This document shows positions 56,255 through 64,000 of a stretch of 64,000 nt of DNA, in pieces (within the stretch, counting starts at the first letter, position 1; the number at the start of each line of letters is the position of its first letter). Source of the stretch: Sphaerimonospora sp050942215 (GTDB lineage: Bacteria; Actinomycetota; Actinomycetes; Streptosporangiales; Streptosporangiaceae); NCBI RefSeq assembly GCF_050942215.1, contig NZ_CP192056.1, positions 2,108,001-2,172,000 of the forward strand. The letters run 5' to 3'. A program made the position numbers and the translations under genes. The notes beneath the pieces were generated by a model. The model made no database searches and was not told where the DNA came from. It worked only from the letters and a program-made list of their open reading frames with translations.

Positions 56255-58641
56255 CGACCAAGCTGTTCGGGGAGCCGGTCAGGCGGCGCGAGGACGCCCG
56301 GCTCATCACCGGCCGGGGCCGCTACCTCGACGATCTCGGCGCCGACGCGCTGGCCGTCGCCTTCGTCAGATCGCCGCACGCCCACGCCCGGATCCGCGAC
56401 ATCGACGTCTCGGCCGCCCTCGACGTGGAGGGACTGGTCGCGATCTACACCTGGGAGGATCTGCCGGGCGCGCTGGCCGAGCCGCTGCCGCTGCTGATCC
56501 CGCATCCCGCGCTGACGCACGGCCGCACGGCCTACCCGCTCGCCCGCGAGATCGTCAGGCACGTCGGGGAGCCCGTGGTCATGGTCGTCGCCCGCGACCG
56601 CTACCTCGCCGAGGACGCCTGCTCGCTGATCCGCGTCGACTACGAGATGCGCAAGCCCGTGGTGGGGGTGGAGGAGGCGGCCGAGGCCGTACACCTGGTG
56701 CACGAGGACGTGCCGGGCAACGTCGGGGCGCACCTCGTCCAGGAGGTGCCGTCGGCCGACGGGCGCTCGGCGCGTGAGGCCATCGAGACCGCCCCGCACA
56801 CGCTCACGTTCCGGCTGGACGTCGAGCGCAGCGCCTGCATGCCGCTGGAGGGCAAGGGCGTGTACGCCCGCTGGGACGCCGACGACCAGTCGCTGCGCGT
56901 CTACTCCTCCACGCAGTCGTCCACCAGCGTGCGGATGGCGATCGCGGCCAAACTGGGGCTGCCGCTGCCCAAGGTCGAGGTCATCGCGCCGGACGTGGGC
57001 GGCGGTTTCGGCGTGAAGATCGTCCACCCGTGGCCGGAGGAGGTCCTGATCCCGTGGGCGGCCCGGCTGCTCGGCCGTGAGGTCAAGTGGACCGAGGACC
57101 GCCGGGAGCACTTCGTCTCCTCCTCGCACGAGCGGGGCCAGGTGCAGTTCGTCCGGGTCGGCTTCGACGACGACGGCCGCGTCCTCGGCCTCGACGTGAA
57201 CATCCTGCACGATCACGGCGCGTACACGCCGTACGGAATCATCGTGCCGATCATCACCTCCACCCAGCTGCTGGGGCCGTACAAGATCGGCGCCTACCGG
57301 GTGGAGTTCTCCTCGATCTACACCAACACCGTGCAGGTCACGCCGTATCGGGGCGCGGGGCGCCCGCAGGGCGTGTTCTGCATGGAGCGGACGATGGACC
57401 GGATCGCCGCCCACCTCGGCCTGGACCGGACCGAGGTCCGCGCGGCCAATCTCATCCAGCCCGACGAGTTCCCCTACGACCAGGGACTGATCTTCCAGGA
57501 CGGCCGGCCGCTGATCTACGACAGCGGGAACTACCCCGAGGCGCTGCGGATGCTGAAGGAGCTCATCGGCTGGGACTCCTTCCCGGAGATGAAGGCCGCC
57601 GCCGCGGCCGAGGGCCGGACGATCGGCATCGGCCTCGCCTGCTACGTCGAGGGCACCGGGGTCGGGCCGTACGAGGGCGGCCACGTGCAGGTGACCTCCG
57701 ACGGCAGGGTCCACGTGTCGACCGGCCTGACGTCCCAGGGGCAGGGGCACGAGACCGTGTTCGCCCAGATCGCCGCCACCGAGCTCGGCGTGCCGATCGA
57801 GAACGTGTCGGTCGTCACCGGCGACACCCGGCGGTTCGGCTACGCCGTGGGCACCTTCGCCTCACGCGCGGCGGTGATGAGCGGCAACGCCATCGCGCTG
57901 GCCTGCCGGAAGGTGCGCGAGAAGGCGCTGCGGATCGCGGCCGACGCGCTGGAGGCCGACCCACGCGACCTGGAGATCACCGACGGGGTCGTCCACGTGG
58001 CGGGCACGCCGTCGGCGTCGATCCCGCTGGCGACCGTCGCCGTACTGTCCAACCCGCTCAGGTACGCCTTCGACGAGGAGGCGCAGCGGGCCACCCAGTT
58101 CGCCGGAGGCCCGTCGTCCATGGACCGGCCGCCCGTCGAGGAGGGAACAGAGCCCGGCCTGGAGGGCAGGGACTACTACTCGCCGATCCGGTCGACGTTC
58201 GCCTGCGGCATGCACGCGGCGATCGTGGAGACCGACCCGCTGACCGCCGAGATCGAGATCCTCAGGTACGCCGTCGTCCACGACTGCGGGCGGCTCATCA
58301 ACCCGATGATCGTCGAGGGGCAGATCCACGGGGGCGTGGCTCAGGGGGTCGGCGGCGCGCTCTACGAGAAGATGGCCTACGACGAGCACGGCCAGCTGCT
58401 CAACGCGTCGTTCATGGACTTCCTGATGCCGTACGCCACCGAGGTGCCGCGCATCGAGACCGCCCACCTGGAGACGCCGTCGCCGCTCAACCCGCTGGGC
58501 ATCAAGGGCGCGGGCGAGGCCGGGGTGATCCCGGTCTCCGCCGTCATCGCGGCCGCCGTCGAGGACGCCGAGGGCATCCGCATCGACAGGATGCCGATCT
58601 CCCCCTCCGACCTCCACCACCTGCGCCTGGAAGCGGGGTGA
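56251..58641 (+). CDS. Molybdenum hydroxylase, catalytic subunit (CoxL/xanthine-dehydrogenase type)
   Basis: 796-residue molybdopterin subunit. GGGFGVKIV (about residue 249) and the active-site loop TPYRGAGRPQG are present, and the essential glutamate is in IKGAGEAGVIP near the C-terminus. The loop is the GAGR form, not the AYRCSFR of true CO dehydrogenase, so CO oxidation is unlikely. Next to a nucleobase permease and PucR, a purine, pyrimidine or other N-heterocycle hydroxylase is the best guess. GTG at 56251 overlaps the preceding stop. Convergent with cydB. Confidence 0.9.
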   Translation: MTTKLFGEPVRRREDARLITGRGRYLDDLGADALAVAFVRSPHAHARIRDIDVSAALDVEGLVAIYTWEDLPGALAEPLPLLIPHPALTHGRTAYPLAREIVRHVGEPVVMVVARDRYLAEDACSLIRVDYEMRKPVVGVEEAAEAVHLVHEDVPGNVGAHLVQEVPSADGRSAREAIETAPHTLTFRLDVERSACMPLEGKGVYARWDADDQSLRVYSSTQSSTSVRMAIAAKLGLPLPKVEVIAPDVGGGFGVKIVHPWPEEVLIPWAARLLGREVKWTEDRREHFVSSSHERGQVQFVRVGFDDDGRVLGLDVNILHDHGAYTPYGIIVPIITSTQLLGPYKIGAYRVEFSSIYTNTVQVTPYRGAGRPQGVFCMERTMDRIAAHLGLDRTEVRAANLIQPDEFPYDQGLIFQDGRPLIYDSGNYPEALRMLKELIGWDSFPEMKAAAAAEGRTIGIGLACYVEGTGVGPYEGGHVQVTSDGRVHVSTGLTSQGQGHETVFAQIAATELGVPIENVSVVTGDTRRFGYAVGTFASRAAVMSGNAIALACRKVREKALRIAADALEADPRDLEITDGVVHVAGTPSASIPLATVAVLSNPLRYAFDEEAQRATQFAGGPSSMDRPPVEEGTEPGLEGRDYYSPIRSTFACGMHAAIVETDPLTAEIEILRYAVVHDCGRLINPMIVEGQIHGGVAQGVGGALYEKMAYDEHGQLLNASFMDFLMPYATEVPRIETAHLETPSPLNPLGIKGAGEAGVIPVSAVIAAAVEDAEGIRIDRMPISPSDLHHLRLEAG

Positions 58642-58680
58642 GCCGGCGGGCCCGCCGATGAGGACGGTGTCGCCGGGAGA

Positions 58681-58702
58681 ACGGGTTCGCCGCAGAACCC
58701 GT
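58681..58702. terminator. Hairpin between the molybdenum hydroxylase and cydB
   Basis: ACGGGTTC (58681-58688) and GAACCCGT (58695-58702) form an 8-bp stem with a 6-nt loop between two convergent genes. It probably ends both transcripts. No U-tract. Confidence 0.55.
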
Positions 58703-58720
58703 CGTGATCGGCTCCTCTGA

Positions 58721-59638
58721 TCAGGAGATTCCGGCGGTGGTGAGGCGCTTGCGGAACACCCAGTACGTCCAGGCCTGGTAGGCGAGCACGCCGGGCAGGG
58801 CGAGCAGGCCGATCCAGGTGAGGACGGTCAGCGTGTAGGAGGCCGAGGCCGCCTCCGCGACGGTGAGACCCGGCAGCGGCGCCCGCCACAGCGCGCCGAA
58901 GAGCGCGGCCGTGGCCAGCGTGATGAACGCGGTCGTGGCGGCGAAGGCCGCGCCCTCCCGACGCCGGCCGATCAGTGCGACACCCGCGGCGAGCGCCGCC
59001 GTCGCCGCTGTCGCCGCGGCCCACGTCCACGGTGCGGCCGCCGCGTCGGCGACGGCCGGCAGCGCGAGCACCGCCAGCGGCACCGCGCCCGCAGCGGCGA
59101 GCAGGGCGGCCCGCCGGGCCCGGGCGCGTACCGGCCCGGCCGTCTTGAGCGAGAGGAACACCGCGCCGTGCAGCACGGCGACCGACAGCGACAGCGCGCC
59201 CCCGATGACGGTCGCGGCGGCGGTGCCGCGTACGACATGACCGAAGATCGCGCCCCACAGGAACGCGCTCAGCACGCTGCCGGTGAAGATCCCGGCGTCG
59301 CACAGCGCGGCCTCCCGCCGGGAGGCGACCTTGCCCCGCCACTCCAGGCCGACGCCGCGCGCGATGAGACCCACGACGACCAGGAAGAACGGCAGGTAGT
59401 AGCCGCTGAGCAGGTCCGAGTACCAGACCGGGAACGCGGCGAACATCGCGCCGATCGCGGTGATCACCCACACCTCGTTGCCGTCCCACACGGGCCCGAT
59501 CGTGCCGATCATCTGCCTGCGCTCGGCATCGCCGCGCGACAGCACGGGCAGCAGCGCGCCCACCCCGAAGTCGAATCCCTCCAGGACGAAATAGCCGGTC
59601 CAGAGGAACGCGATCACTATGAACCAGAATGTGACCAT
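58721..59638 (-). CDS. cydB: Cytochrome bd oxidase subunit II
   Basis: 305-residue integral membrane subunit of the bd-type quinol oxidase. Begins FWFIVIAFLWTGYFVLEGFDFG and continues GPVWDGNEVWVI, the two signatures of CydB; about eight or nine membrane segments. ATG at 59638 is 10 bp past the cydA stop. No cydDC assembly genes are next to the pair in the window. Confidence 0.94.
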   Translation of the reverse strand: MVTFWFIVIAFLWTGYFVLEGFDFGVGALLPVLSRGDAERRQMIGTIGPVWDGNEVWVITAIGAMFAAFPVWYSDLLSGYYLPFFLVVVGLIARGVGLEWRGKVASRREAALCDAGIFTGSVLSAFLWGAIFGHVVRGTAAATVIGGALSLSVAVLHGAVFLSLKTAGPVRARARRAALLAAAGAVPLAVLALPAVADAAAAPWTWAAATAATAALAAGVALIGRRREGAAFAATTAFITLATAALFGALWRAPLPGLTVAEAASASYTLTVLTWIGLLALPGVLAYQAWTYWVFRKRLTTAGIS

Positions 59639-59648
59639 TGTCTGCTCC

Positions 59649-61079
59649 TCAGTACATGAGCGTGGGCGTGAGCCGCGCCTTGCCCGGCTCGGTCTCCGCG
59701 GGGGTGGGCGCGGGCTGTTCCGGCCGCCGGCCGGGCCGGTCCTCCGGTCCCGCCTTGATGTGGCGCACGAGCAGCGCGCCCTCGGCGACGGCGAGCAGGC
59801 CGTACAGGACCGTGAAGACGGCCAGGGAGATCGCCACCTCGGTGAGGCCGACGTCGGGTGACACGCTCGCCGCCGTCAGGAGCTCGCCCTGCACGGTCCA
59901 GGGCTGGCGGCCGATCTCGGAGAGCAGCCAGCCCGCGGTCACCGCCAGCGTCGGCAGCGGGAGGGCCAGCACGCACACGCGGGCGAACCAGGCCGGGACC
60001 ACCTGCGCCGTCGTACGGCGCCGCCCGCGCCCGCGCCGGGTGAGCCACAGGCCGAGCGCGGACAGTCCCACCGTCGCCATCCCGAAGCCGATCATCACGC
60101 GGAACGACCAGTAGATCACCGGGAGGTTCGGCGTGTAGTCGGCCGGGCCGAACCGCTGCTCGTAACGTGCCTGGACGTCGTCCACCCCCTGGACGACGGC
60201 GTCCGGATCGTGCGTGGTGAGGAGGCTGAGCAGGCCGGGCACCTCGACGCCCGGCACGATGGTGAACGCGGCGCCGGCCGTGTCGTGCCGCAGCCCCTCG
60301 GCCGCGGCGAGCTTCATCGGCTGCTGCTCGTGCAGGAGCCGCGCGGACATGTCGCCGCTCGCCGTGACCACGACTCCGGCGATCGCGGTCATCACGAGCG
60401 CGCCGCGCAGCGCGGTACGCCACATGGGGGAGCGCCGGGCCTGCTCGGCGGAACCGCGCTCGCGCAGGAGGCGATATCCGGCGACGGCGAGGACGAAGCC
60501 GCCGGCGACGACGAACGCCGCGCCGACCACGTGGGGAACCTGGGCGAGCGCCGTGGAGTTGGTCAGCACCGCCCACAGGTCGGTCATCCTGGCCCGCCCG
60601 TCGATCACCTCGTAGCCGACCGGGTGCTTCATCCAGGCGTTGGCGGCGAGGATGAAGTAGGCCGACACGTTCGACCCGATGACGGCGGCCCACAGGCAGG
60701 CGAGGTGCACCCGCTTGGGCAGCCGGTCCCACCCGAAGATCCACAGCCCGAGGAACGTCGACTCGAGGAAGAACGCGAGCAGTGCCTCCATCGCCAGCGG
60801 CGCCCCGAAGACGTCGCCGACGAAGGTGGAGTACTCACTCCAGTTCATCCCGAACTGGAACTCCTGCACGAGCCCGGTGACCACGCCCATCGCGAAGTTG
60901 ATCAGGAAGAGCTTCCCGAAGAACCTGGTGAGGGCCAGGTAGTGGTCCTTGCCCGTACGGTGCCAGGCGGTCTGCATGGCGGCGACGAACACGCCGAGAC
61001 CGATCGTCAGAGGCACGAAGAGAAAGTGGTACACGGTGGTGACCCCGAATTGCCACCGTGCCAGGTCCAGCGCGTCCAT
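59649..61079 (-). CDS. cydA: Cytochrome bd oxidase subunit I
   Basis: 476-residue heme-binding subunit. ARWQFGVTTVYHFLFVPLTIG gives the b595 histidine near residue 18; SEIGRQPWTVQG (GRQPW) and later membrane helices with FRVMIGFG follow. A short Q-loop as in actinobacteria. ATG at 61079 follows GAGAGGGAAC. A 49-bp palindrome 16 bp upstream (61095-61143) is the likely control site. Bd oxidases take over at low oxygen or under respiratory stress. Confidence 0.95.
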   Translation of the reverse strand: MDALDLARWQFGVTTVYHFLFVPLTIGLGVFVAAMQTAWHRTGKDHYLALTRFFGKLFLINFAMGVVTGLVQEFQFGMNWSEYSTFVGDVFGAPLAMEALLAFFLESTFLGLWIFGWDRLPKRVHLACLWAAVIGSNVSAYFILAANAWMKHPVGYEVIDGRARMTDLWAVLTNSTALAQVPHVVGAAFVVAGGFVLAVAGYRLLRERGSAEQARRSPMWRTALRGALVMTAIAGVVVTASGDMSARLLHEQQPMKLAAAEGLRHDTAGAAFTIVPGVEVPGLLSLLTTHDPDAVVQGVDDVQARYEQRFGPADYTPNLPVIYWSFRVMIGFGMATVGLSALGLWLTRRGRGRRRTTAQVVPAWFARVCVLALPLPTLAVTAGWLLSEIGRQPWTVQGELLTAASVSPDVGLTEVAISLAVFTVLYGLLAVAEGALLVRHIKAGPEDRPGRRPEQPAPTPAETEPGKARLTPTLMY

Positions 61080-61094
61080 GTTCCCTCTCACAGA

Positions 61095-61143
61095 GCTCTA
61101 CAGCTCGTAGTTCTATCGTAAGTAGTACTACGGCTTGTAGAGC
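61095..61143. promoter_or_regulatory. 49-bp palindromic operator upstream of cydA
   Basis: Nested inverted repeats centred at 61119: outer arms GCTCTACA (61095-61102) and TGTAGAGC (61136-61143), inner arms CGTAGT (61106-61111) and ACTACG (61127-61132); the inner right part contains the perfect GTAGTACTAC. It ends 16 bp from the cydA start. It does not match the Rex consensus. A dimer-of-dimers repressor or redox sensor is likely. Confidence 0.65.
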
Positions 61144-61268
61144 ATCTTGTCGCGTCGTGAGGGGTGCGATCCTCGTCACAGCCGGGCGGCCTCGCCGTTC
61201 CCCCTGCCCGGCATGCCGAGTCGGGGTCGCCCGGTCCGGCGAGATCCGGGGCGTCCGCCCCGCCGCGC

Positions 61269-62123
61269 TCAGGAGACGGGCACTCCGCCCGCCTTCAGAT
61301 AGGCGCCCAGGTCGCCGATCTCGAACCCACGCCGCTTGATCTTGGCGACCAGGACGCGGAAGTCCCCGGCCAGGCCGGGCCGGAAGTGCAGCAGCAGGAT
61401 GTCACCCGGGCGCAGCCGCTTGTCCGGCACCTGATAGGCGATCTTTCCCTCCGGCTGGACGGTCGCGGTCCACATCACCAGGGCCTTGATCCCGCACTCG
61501 CGGGCCGCCCGGGTGGTGTCCCCGTTGTAGTTGCCGAACGGCGGCCGGAACAGCGCCGGGCGCCGGCCGACCTCCCGGCGGATGAGCGTGCTCATCCCGC
61601 AGATCTCCGCCTTCTGCCGCTCGTAGCCGAGGGTGCGCAGGTTGGGATGGGTGAGGGTGTGGCCCTCGATGGGCGCACCGGCGTCACGCAGCTCGCGGAA
61701 GTAGTCCCAGCCGCCGGCGCCCATGTACCGTCCTCCGCCGGAGGCGGCGTCGGGCGAGCCCTTCGCCTCGACCGCGTCCCGCATGGCGAACACCGTGATC
61801 GGGATGCGCTGATCGCGCACCTGCCGCAGGAACCCGGGGTCCTGCTCCCACCCGTCGTCGATGGTCAGGAAGACGACCTTCCGCTTCGTGGGAATGCTGC
61901 TGATCACCGGCACCCCGCCCGCGGGCACCGGGATCCGGCCGACCTCGCCACGCCGGGGGAGCCCGGTGCGCGGCGGCGGCGAGACGCGGGCCGCCGGGGA
62001 TTCGACGTCCGCCGGGCCCGGCGACTTCGGCGCAGCCGGTGACTCCGCGCTCGTGACGCCGCCGCAACCGGCGGCGAGGGTGAGTCCCGCGATCAGGCAT
62101 GTCAATCGTCGTCTGCCTTTCAT
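61269..62123 (-). CDS. Polysaccharide deacetylase (NodB-type) lipoprotein
   Basis: 284 residues. Lipobox CLIAGLTLAAGC at the N-terminus marks an outer-surface lipoprotein. After a Pro-rich linker comes the NodB domain: VVFLTIDDGWE (motif 1), EGHTLTHPNLRTLG (metal histidines) and LFRPPFGNYNGDT (motif 3), ending DILLLHFRPG. It likely removes acetyl groups from peptidoglycan or another wall glycan. No operon partner; ATG at 62123 in the gap facing coxG. Confidence 0.9.
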   Translation of the reverse strand: MKGRRRLTCLIAGLTLAAGCGGVTSAESPAAPKSPGPADVESPAARVSPPPRTGLPRRGEVGRIPVPAGGVPVISSIPTKRKVVFLTIDDGWEQDPGFLRQVRDQRIPITVFAMRDAVEAKGSPDAASGGGRYMGAGGWDYFRELRDAGAPIEGHTLTHPNLRTLGYERQKAEICGMSTLIRREVGRRPALFRPPFGNYNGDTTRAARECGIKALVMWTATVQPEGKIAYQVPDKRLRPGDILLLHFRPGLAGDFRVLVAKIKRRGFEIGDLGAYLKAGGVPVS

Positions 62124-62281
62124 AACCGGCCATCCTGGCCCAAGTTCGGCTCAAATGGATCATTCGGTTTTCTCCGACATCGCCGAAGAGACCTGACGAG
62201 GGCCCACGAGAGCGGTAAGCAGATGTTGCCGTTCTCGCAGATGCCGGTGATTGTTTAGGGTGCTCGGCATCGGAGGTGGCC

Positions 62282-62959
62282 ATGAAGGTCGTGGGCAGTG
62301 CACTGCTCTGTGTGGATCGCAAGCGGGTCTGGGACGCCCTGCGGGACCCCGGCGTCCTGGTGCGGACGATCCCCGGCTGCGAGCGGCTGGAGGAGACCGG
62401 CGAGGACGTCTACAGGATGACGGTGACGGCCGGCGTCGCCTCGTTCAAGGGCGTCTACCAGGGAGAGGTGGCCCTCGCGGAACCCGAGGAGCCGGAACGG
62501 TTCGTGCTGCGCGCCCACGGCCAGGGGGCCCCCGGCACCGTCGAGGCCACGGTCCAGGTGCGGCTCAGCGAGGCCGAGGGCGGCACCCGTGTCGACTACG
62601 AGGCGGAGGCCGTGGTCGGCGGCATGATCGGCGGTGTGGGCCAGCGCATGCTCGGCTCGGTGGCCAAGCGTACGGCCGGGGAGTTCTTCTTGGCCGTCGA
62701 ACGTCATCTCCTGTCCGGGCCGGTCGCCGAGCCCGCCGCCGAGCTCGCCGGGCTCGCGGAGGCGGCCGCCGCCGTACCGGCCGCAGCGCAGGCCCGCGAG
62801 GAGAGCCCGCTGGTCTTCACCCGGCCACGCGACACGGGCGACACGCGTGCGCGCGGCGCCTCCTGGCCGGTCCTCGCGGCGTTCGGCATGGGCGCGGGCA
62901 TCGCACTCGGCAGCGCCGTCATCGGCTGGGTGCTCGGCCGCCAGGGCCGCCACAGGTGA
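62282..62959 (+). CDS. CoxG-like SRPBCC-domain protein
   Basis: 225 residues: SRPBCC/START-like domain about 1-145 (SALLCVDRKRVWDALRDPGVLVRTIPGC in outline, then VDYEAEAVVGGMIGGVG) and a C-terminal Ala-rich linker ending in a membrane helix (VLAAFGMGAGIALGSAVIGWVLG). CoxG proteins hold molybdenum hydroxylases at the membrane and link them to the quinone pool. Here it is 3.6 kb away from the hydroxylase subunits, on the other side of cydAB, so the two may act together. ATG at 62282 follows GGAGGTGGCC. Confidence 0.87.
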   Translation: MKVVGSALLCVDRKRVWDALRDPGVLVRTIPGCERLEETGEDVYRMTVTAGVASFKGVYQGEVALAEPEEPERFVLRAHGQGAPGTVEATVQVRLSEAEGGTRVDYEAEAVVGGMIGGVGQRMLGSVAKRTAGEFFLAVERHLLSGPVAEPAAELAGLAEAAAAVPAAAQAREESPLVFTRPRDTGDTRARGASWPVLAAFGMGAGIALGSAVIGWVLGRQGRHR

Positions 62960-62972
62960 TCCGGTAGGGGGG

Positions 62973-63001
62973 AAGGCGGGAATCACGTGGCTTCCCGCCT
63001 T
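62973..63001 (+). terminator. Hairpin after coxG
   Basis: AAGGCGGGAA (62973-62982) and TTCCCGCCTT (62992-63001) form a 10-bp stem around a 9-nt loop, 14 nt past the coxG stop and 14 nt before the DsbA-family start. It should end the coxG transcript and means the next gene may have its own promoter, or that the hairpin masks its ribosome-binding site. Confidence 0.7.
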
Positions 63002-63014
63002 GTTCGACTGTTCT

Positions 63015-63671
63015 ATGAAGGTCGAGATCTTTTCTGACGTCGTCTGCCCGTGGTGCTACATCGGGCATCGGCGCCTGGCGAAAGCCGTACGGCTCTATGA
63101 GGGCGAGGTCGAGGTCGTCCAGCGCCCCTTCGAGCTCGCCCCGGACGCGGTCTCCAACGGAGAGCCGGTGCGGATCGCGCTCGCGCGCAAGTTCGGCGGG
63201 CCGGATCGGGTGGCGCAGATGACGCGCCGGGTGACCGAGGTGGCCGTTGCGGACGGTCTCGAACTGAACTTCGATCGGGCGATCCACGCCAACACGTTCG
63301 AGGCTCACCGGCTCATCTGGCTGGCCGGACGCGCCGGACGTGACGGTGCGATGGCCGACCGGCTCTTCCGTGCGCACTTCACGGAGGGGCTCGACGTCGG
63401 AGACCCCGCCACCCTCGCGAAACTCGCTGCGGAGGTCGAGGTCGAGGACACCGGCGAGGGAGCGGAGCAGGTGCGTGCCGAGCTGGCCCGTGCCCGGACG
63501 CTGGGCATCAGCGGGGTCCCGCTGTTCCTGTTCGAGGACCAGTTCGCCGTTTCCGGCGCGCAGCCGGTCGAGACCTTGGTCGCCGCGCTCCACGAGGTCC
63601 GGGCACGGACGGCCGTCGCGTCGGCCCAGAACGGGGGCGACGGCTGCGACGACGGATTCTGCGCCGTGTGA
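63015..63671 (+). CDS. DsbA/FrnE-family thioredoxin-fold oxidoreductase
   Basis: 218-residue cytosolic disulfide-linked protein of the FrnE/2-hydroxychromene-isomerase-like DsbA family. Active site FSDVVCPWCYIGHRRLA (CPWC) at the start, cis-Pro region ISGVPLFLFEDQFAVSGAQP. A short tail has two more cysteines (GGDGCDDGFC), which may take part in disulfide relay. ATG at 63015 has no clear ribosome-binding site and sits on the downstream edge of a hairpin. Confidence 0.9.
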   Translation: MKVEIFSDVVCPWCYIGHRRLAKAVRLYEGEVEVVQRPFELAPDAVSNGEPVRIALARKFGGPDRVAQMTRRVTEVAVADGLELNFDRAIHANTFEAHRLIWLAGRAGRDGAMADRLFRAHFTEGLDVGDPATLAKLAAEVEVEDTGEGAEQVRAELARARTLGISGVPLFLFEDQFAVSGAQPVETLVAALHEVRARTAVASAQNGGDGCDDGFCAV

Positions 63672-63764
63672 CCTTCGGCGGTGGCAGGGAATGACGACGG
63701 GATGCGGATTATTCGGCAGAGTGCGCCGGTTCTGCGGATCGGTCCGGACAGGTAGACACTGAGC

Positions 63765-64000
63765 ATGCCCAGCAGCGTCCGCATCGGGGTCGACACCGGA
63801 GGCACGTTCACCGACGTGGTCCTCGTCGACGAGGAGACCGGTCAGATCATCACGACCAAGACCCCATCGACTCCTGCCGATCCCGCAGAGGGGTTCATGG
63901 CAGCCGTGCACAAGGTGCTGGAGGCCCACGGCGCCTTTCCACCCGGCGAGGCCACCGGCCCCGACATCGACGGCAGCGCGCCCCGGATAATCGACACGGC
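63765..64000 (+). CDS. Hydantoinase A/5-oxoprolinase-type protein, N-terminal part (3' end outside window)
   Basis: Open to the window edge. The 78 visible residues start MPSSVRIGVDTGGTFTDVVLVDEE, the ATPase-like phosphate loop of the HyuA/OplA/acetophenone-carboxylase family, followed by ADPAEGFMAAVHKVLE. ATG at 63765. In the neighbourhood of an AllFGH-like operon, a nucleobase permease and a molybdenum hydroxylase, a hydantoin- or carboxamide-splitting role is plausible; its HyuB partner would lie outside. Confidence 0.85.
   Translation, partial: MPSSVRIGVDTGGTFTDVVLVDEETGQIITTKTPSTPADPAEGFMAAVHKVLEAHGAFPPGEATGPDIDGSAPRIIDT

Noticed and set aside
56251..58641. True carbon monoxide dehydrogenase large subunit
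   Set aside because: The active-site loop is PYRGAGR rather than AYRCSFR, so it belongs to the wider hydroxylase family.

Overview
The window is chromosomal DNA from a high-GC actinomycete, with most of it near 70% G+C. The evidence is a WhiB-family regulator, paired DUF397/DUF5753 regulators, a DUF1707 protein, membrane-anchored Ser/Thr kinases, a LigC-type DNA ligase, a ZTP riboswitch before glyA, and frequent GTG/TTG starts with GTGA/TTGA/ATGA gene overlaps. A Streptosporangiales-like genus is my guess from overall flavour; nothing seen proves it. No rRNA, tRNA, CRISPR array or insertion sequence was recognised. || Layout. 1-15.8 kb holds housekeeping and stress genes: the tail of an APS reductase, a RibD-like reductase, ligC, azlCD, a Clp-N/HTH protein with a double-palindrome promoter, glgX, osmC, an AidB-like acyl-CoA dehydrogenase, an ankyrin/HEAT protein, a DUF1707 protein, glyA with its riboswitch, a Ser/Thr kinase and a YihY/BrkB membrane protein. 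15.8-19.6 kb is a sulfur-assimilation operon (leader peptide, sulfite reductase, zinc-ribbon mini-gene, cysH, sirohydrochlorin chelatase) followed by a symmetrical 53-bp repeat array. 20.0-24.8 kb has rsgA (with a possible leader peptide), a phosphoribosyltransferase, a gene-poor 0.8 kb stretch, a lone condensation-domain protein and a secreted collagen-like protein. 25.0-26.9 kb is a WhiJ-type trio (HATPase, XRE-DUF5753, DUF397). || 27.0-40.8 kb is a defence island: a PIN/AbrB toxin-antitoxin pair, an orphan XRE antitoxin-like gene, a tightly overlapping type I restriction-modification operon, a second PIN/antitoxin pair, and rmuC. The operon reads, on the minus strand, degenerate HsdM fused to a half-HsdS -> hsdM -> rhuM -> duplicated hsdM tail -> hsdS -> hsdR. 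A related 16-bp palindrome lies upstream of both this operon and rmuC. || 40.9-47.7 kb holds a whiB-like gene, an iron-boxed sucrase/ferredoxin-like gene divergent from a metallophosphoesterase, an actinobacterial PolA-like polymerase and a second Ser/Thr kinase. 47.7-58.6 kb looks like a nitrogen or nucleobase catabolic locus: DUF1116, FdrA and DUF2877 proteins (homologues of the AllG/AllF/AllH oxamate carbamoyltransferase set) divergent from a PucR regulator, an NCS2 permease and a three-subunit molybdenum hydroxylase. The last part has cydAB under a 49-bp palindrome, a polysaccharide deacetylase lipoprotein, a CoxG-like protein, a DsbA-family oxidoreductase and the start of a hydantoinase A-type gene. 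|| The most novel-looking parts are the restriction operon with its pseudo-methylase/half-specificity protein and its RhuM cassette bracketed by two hsdM tails, and the AllFGH-like/molybdenum-hydroxylase locus.
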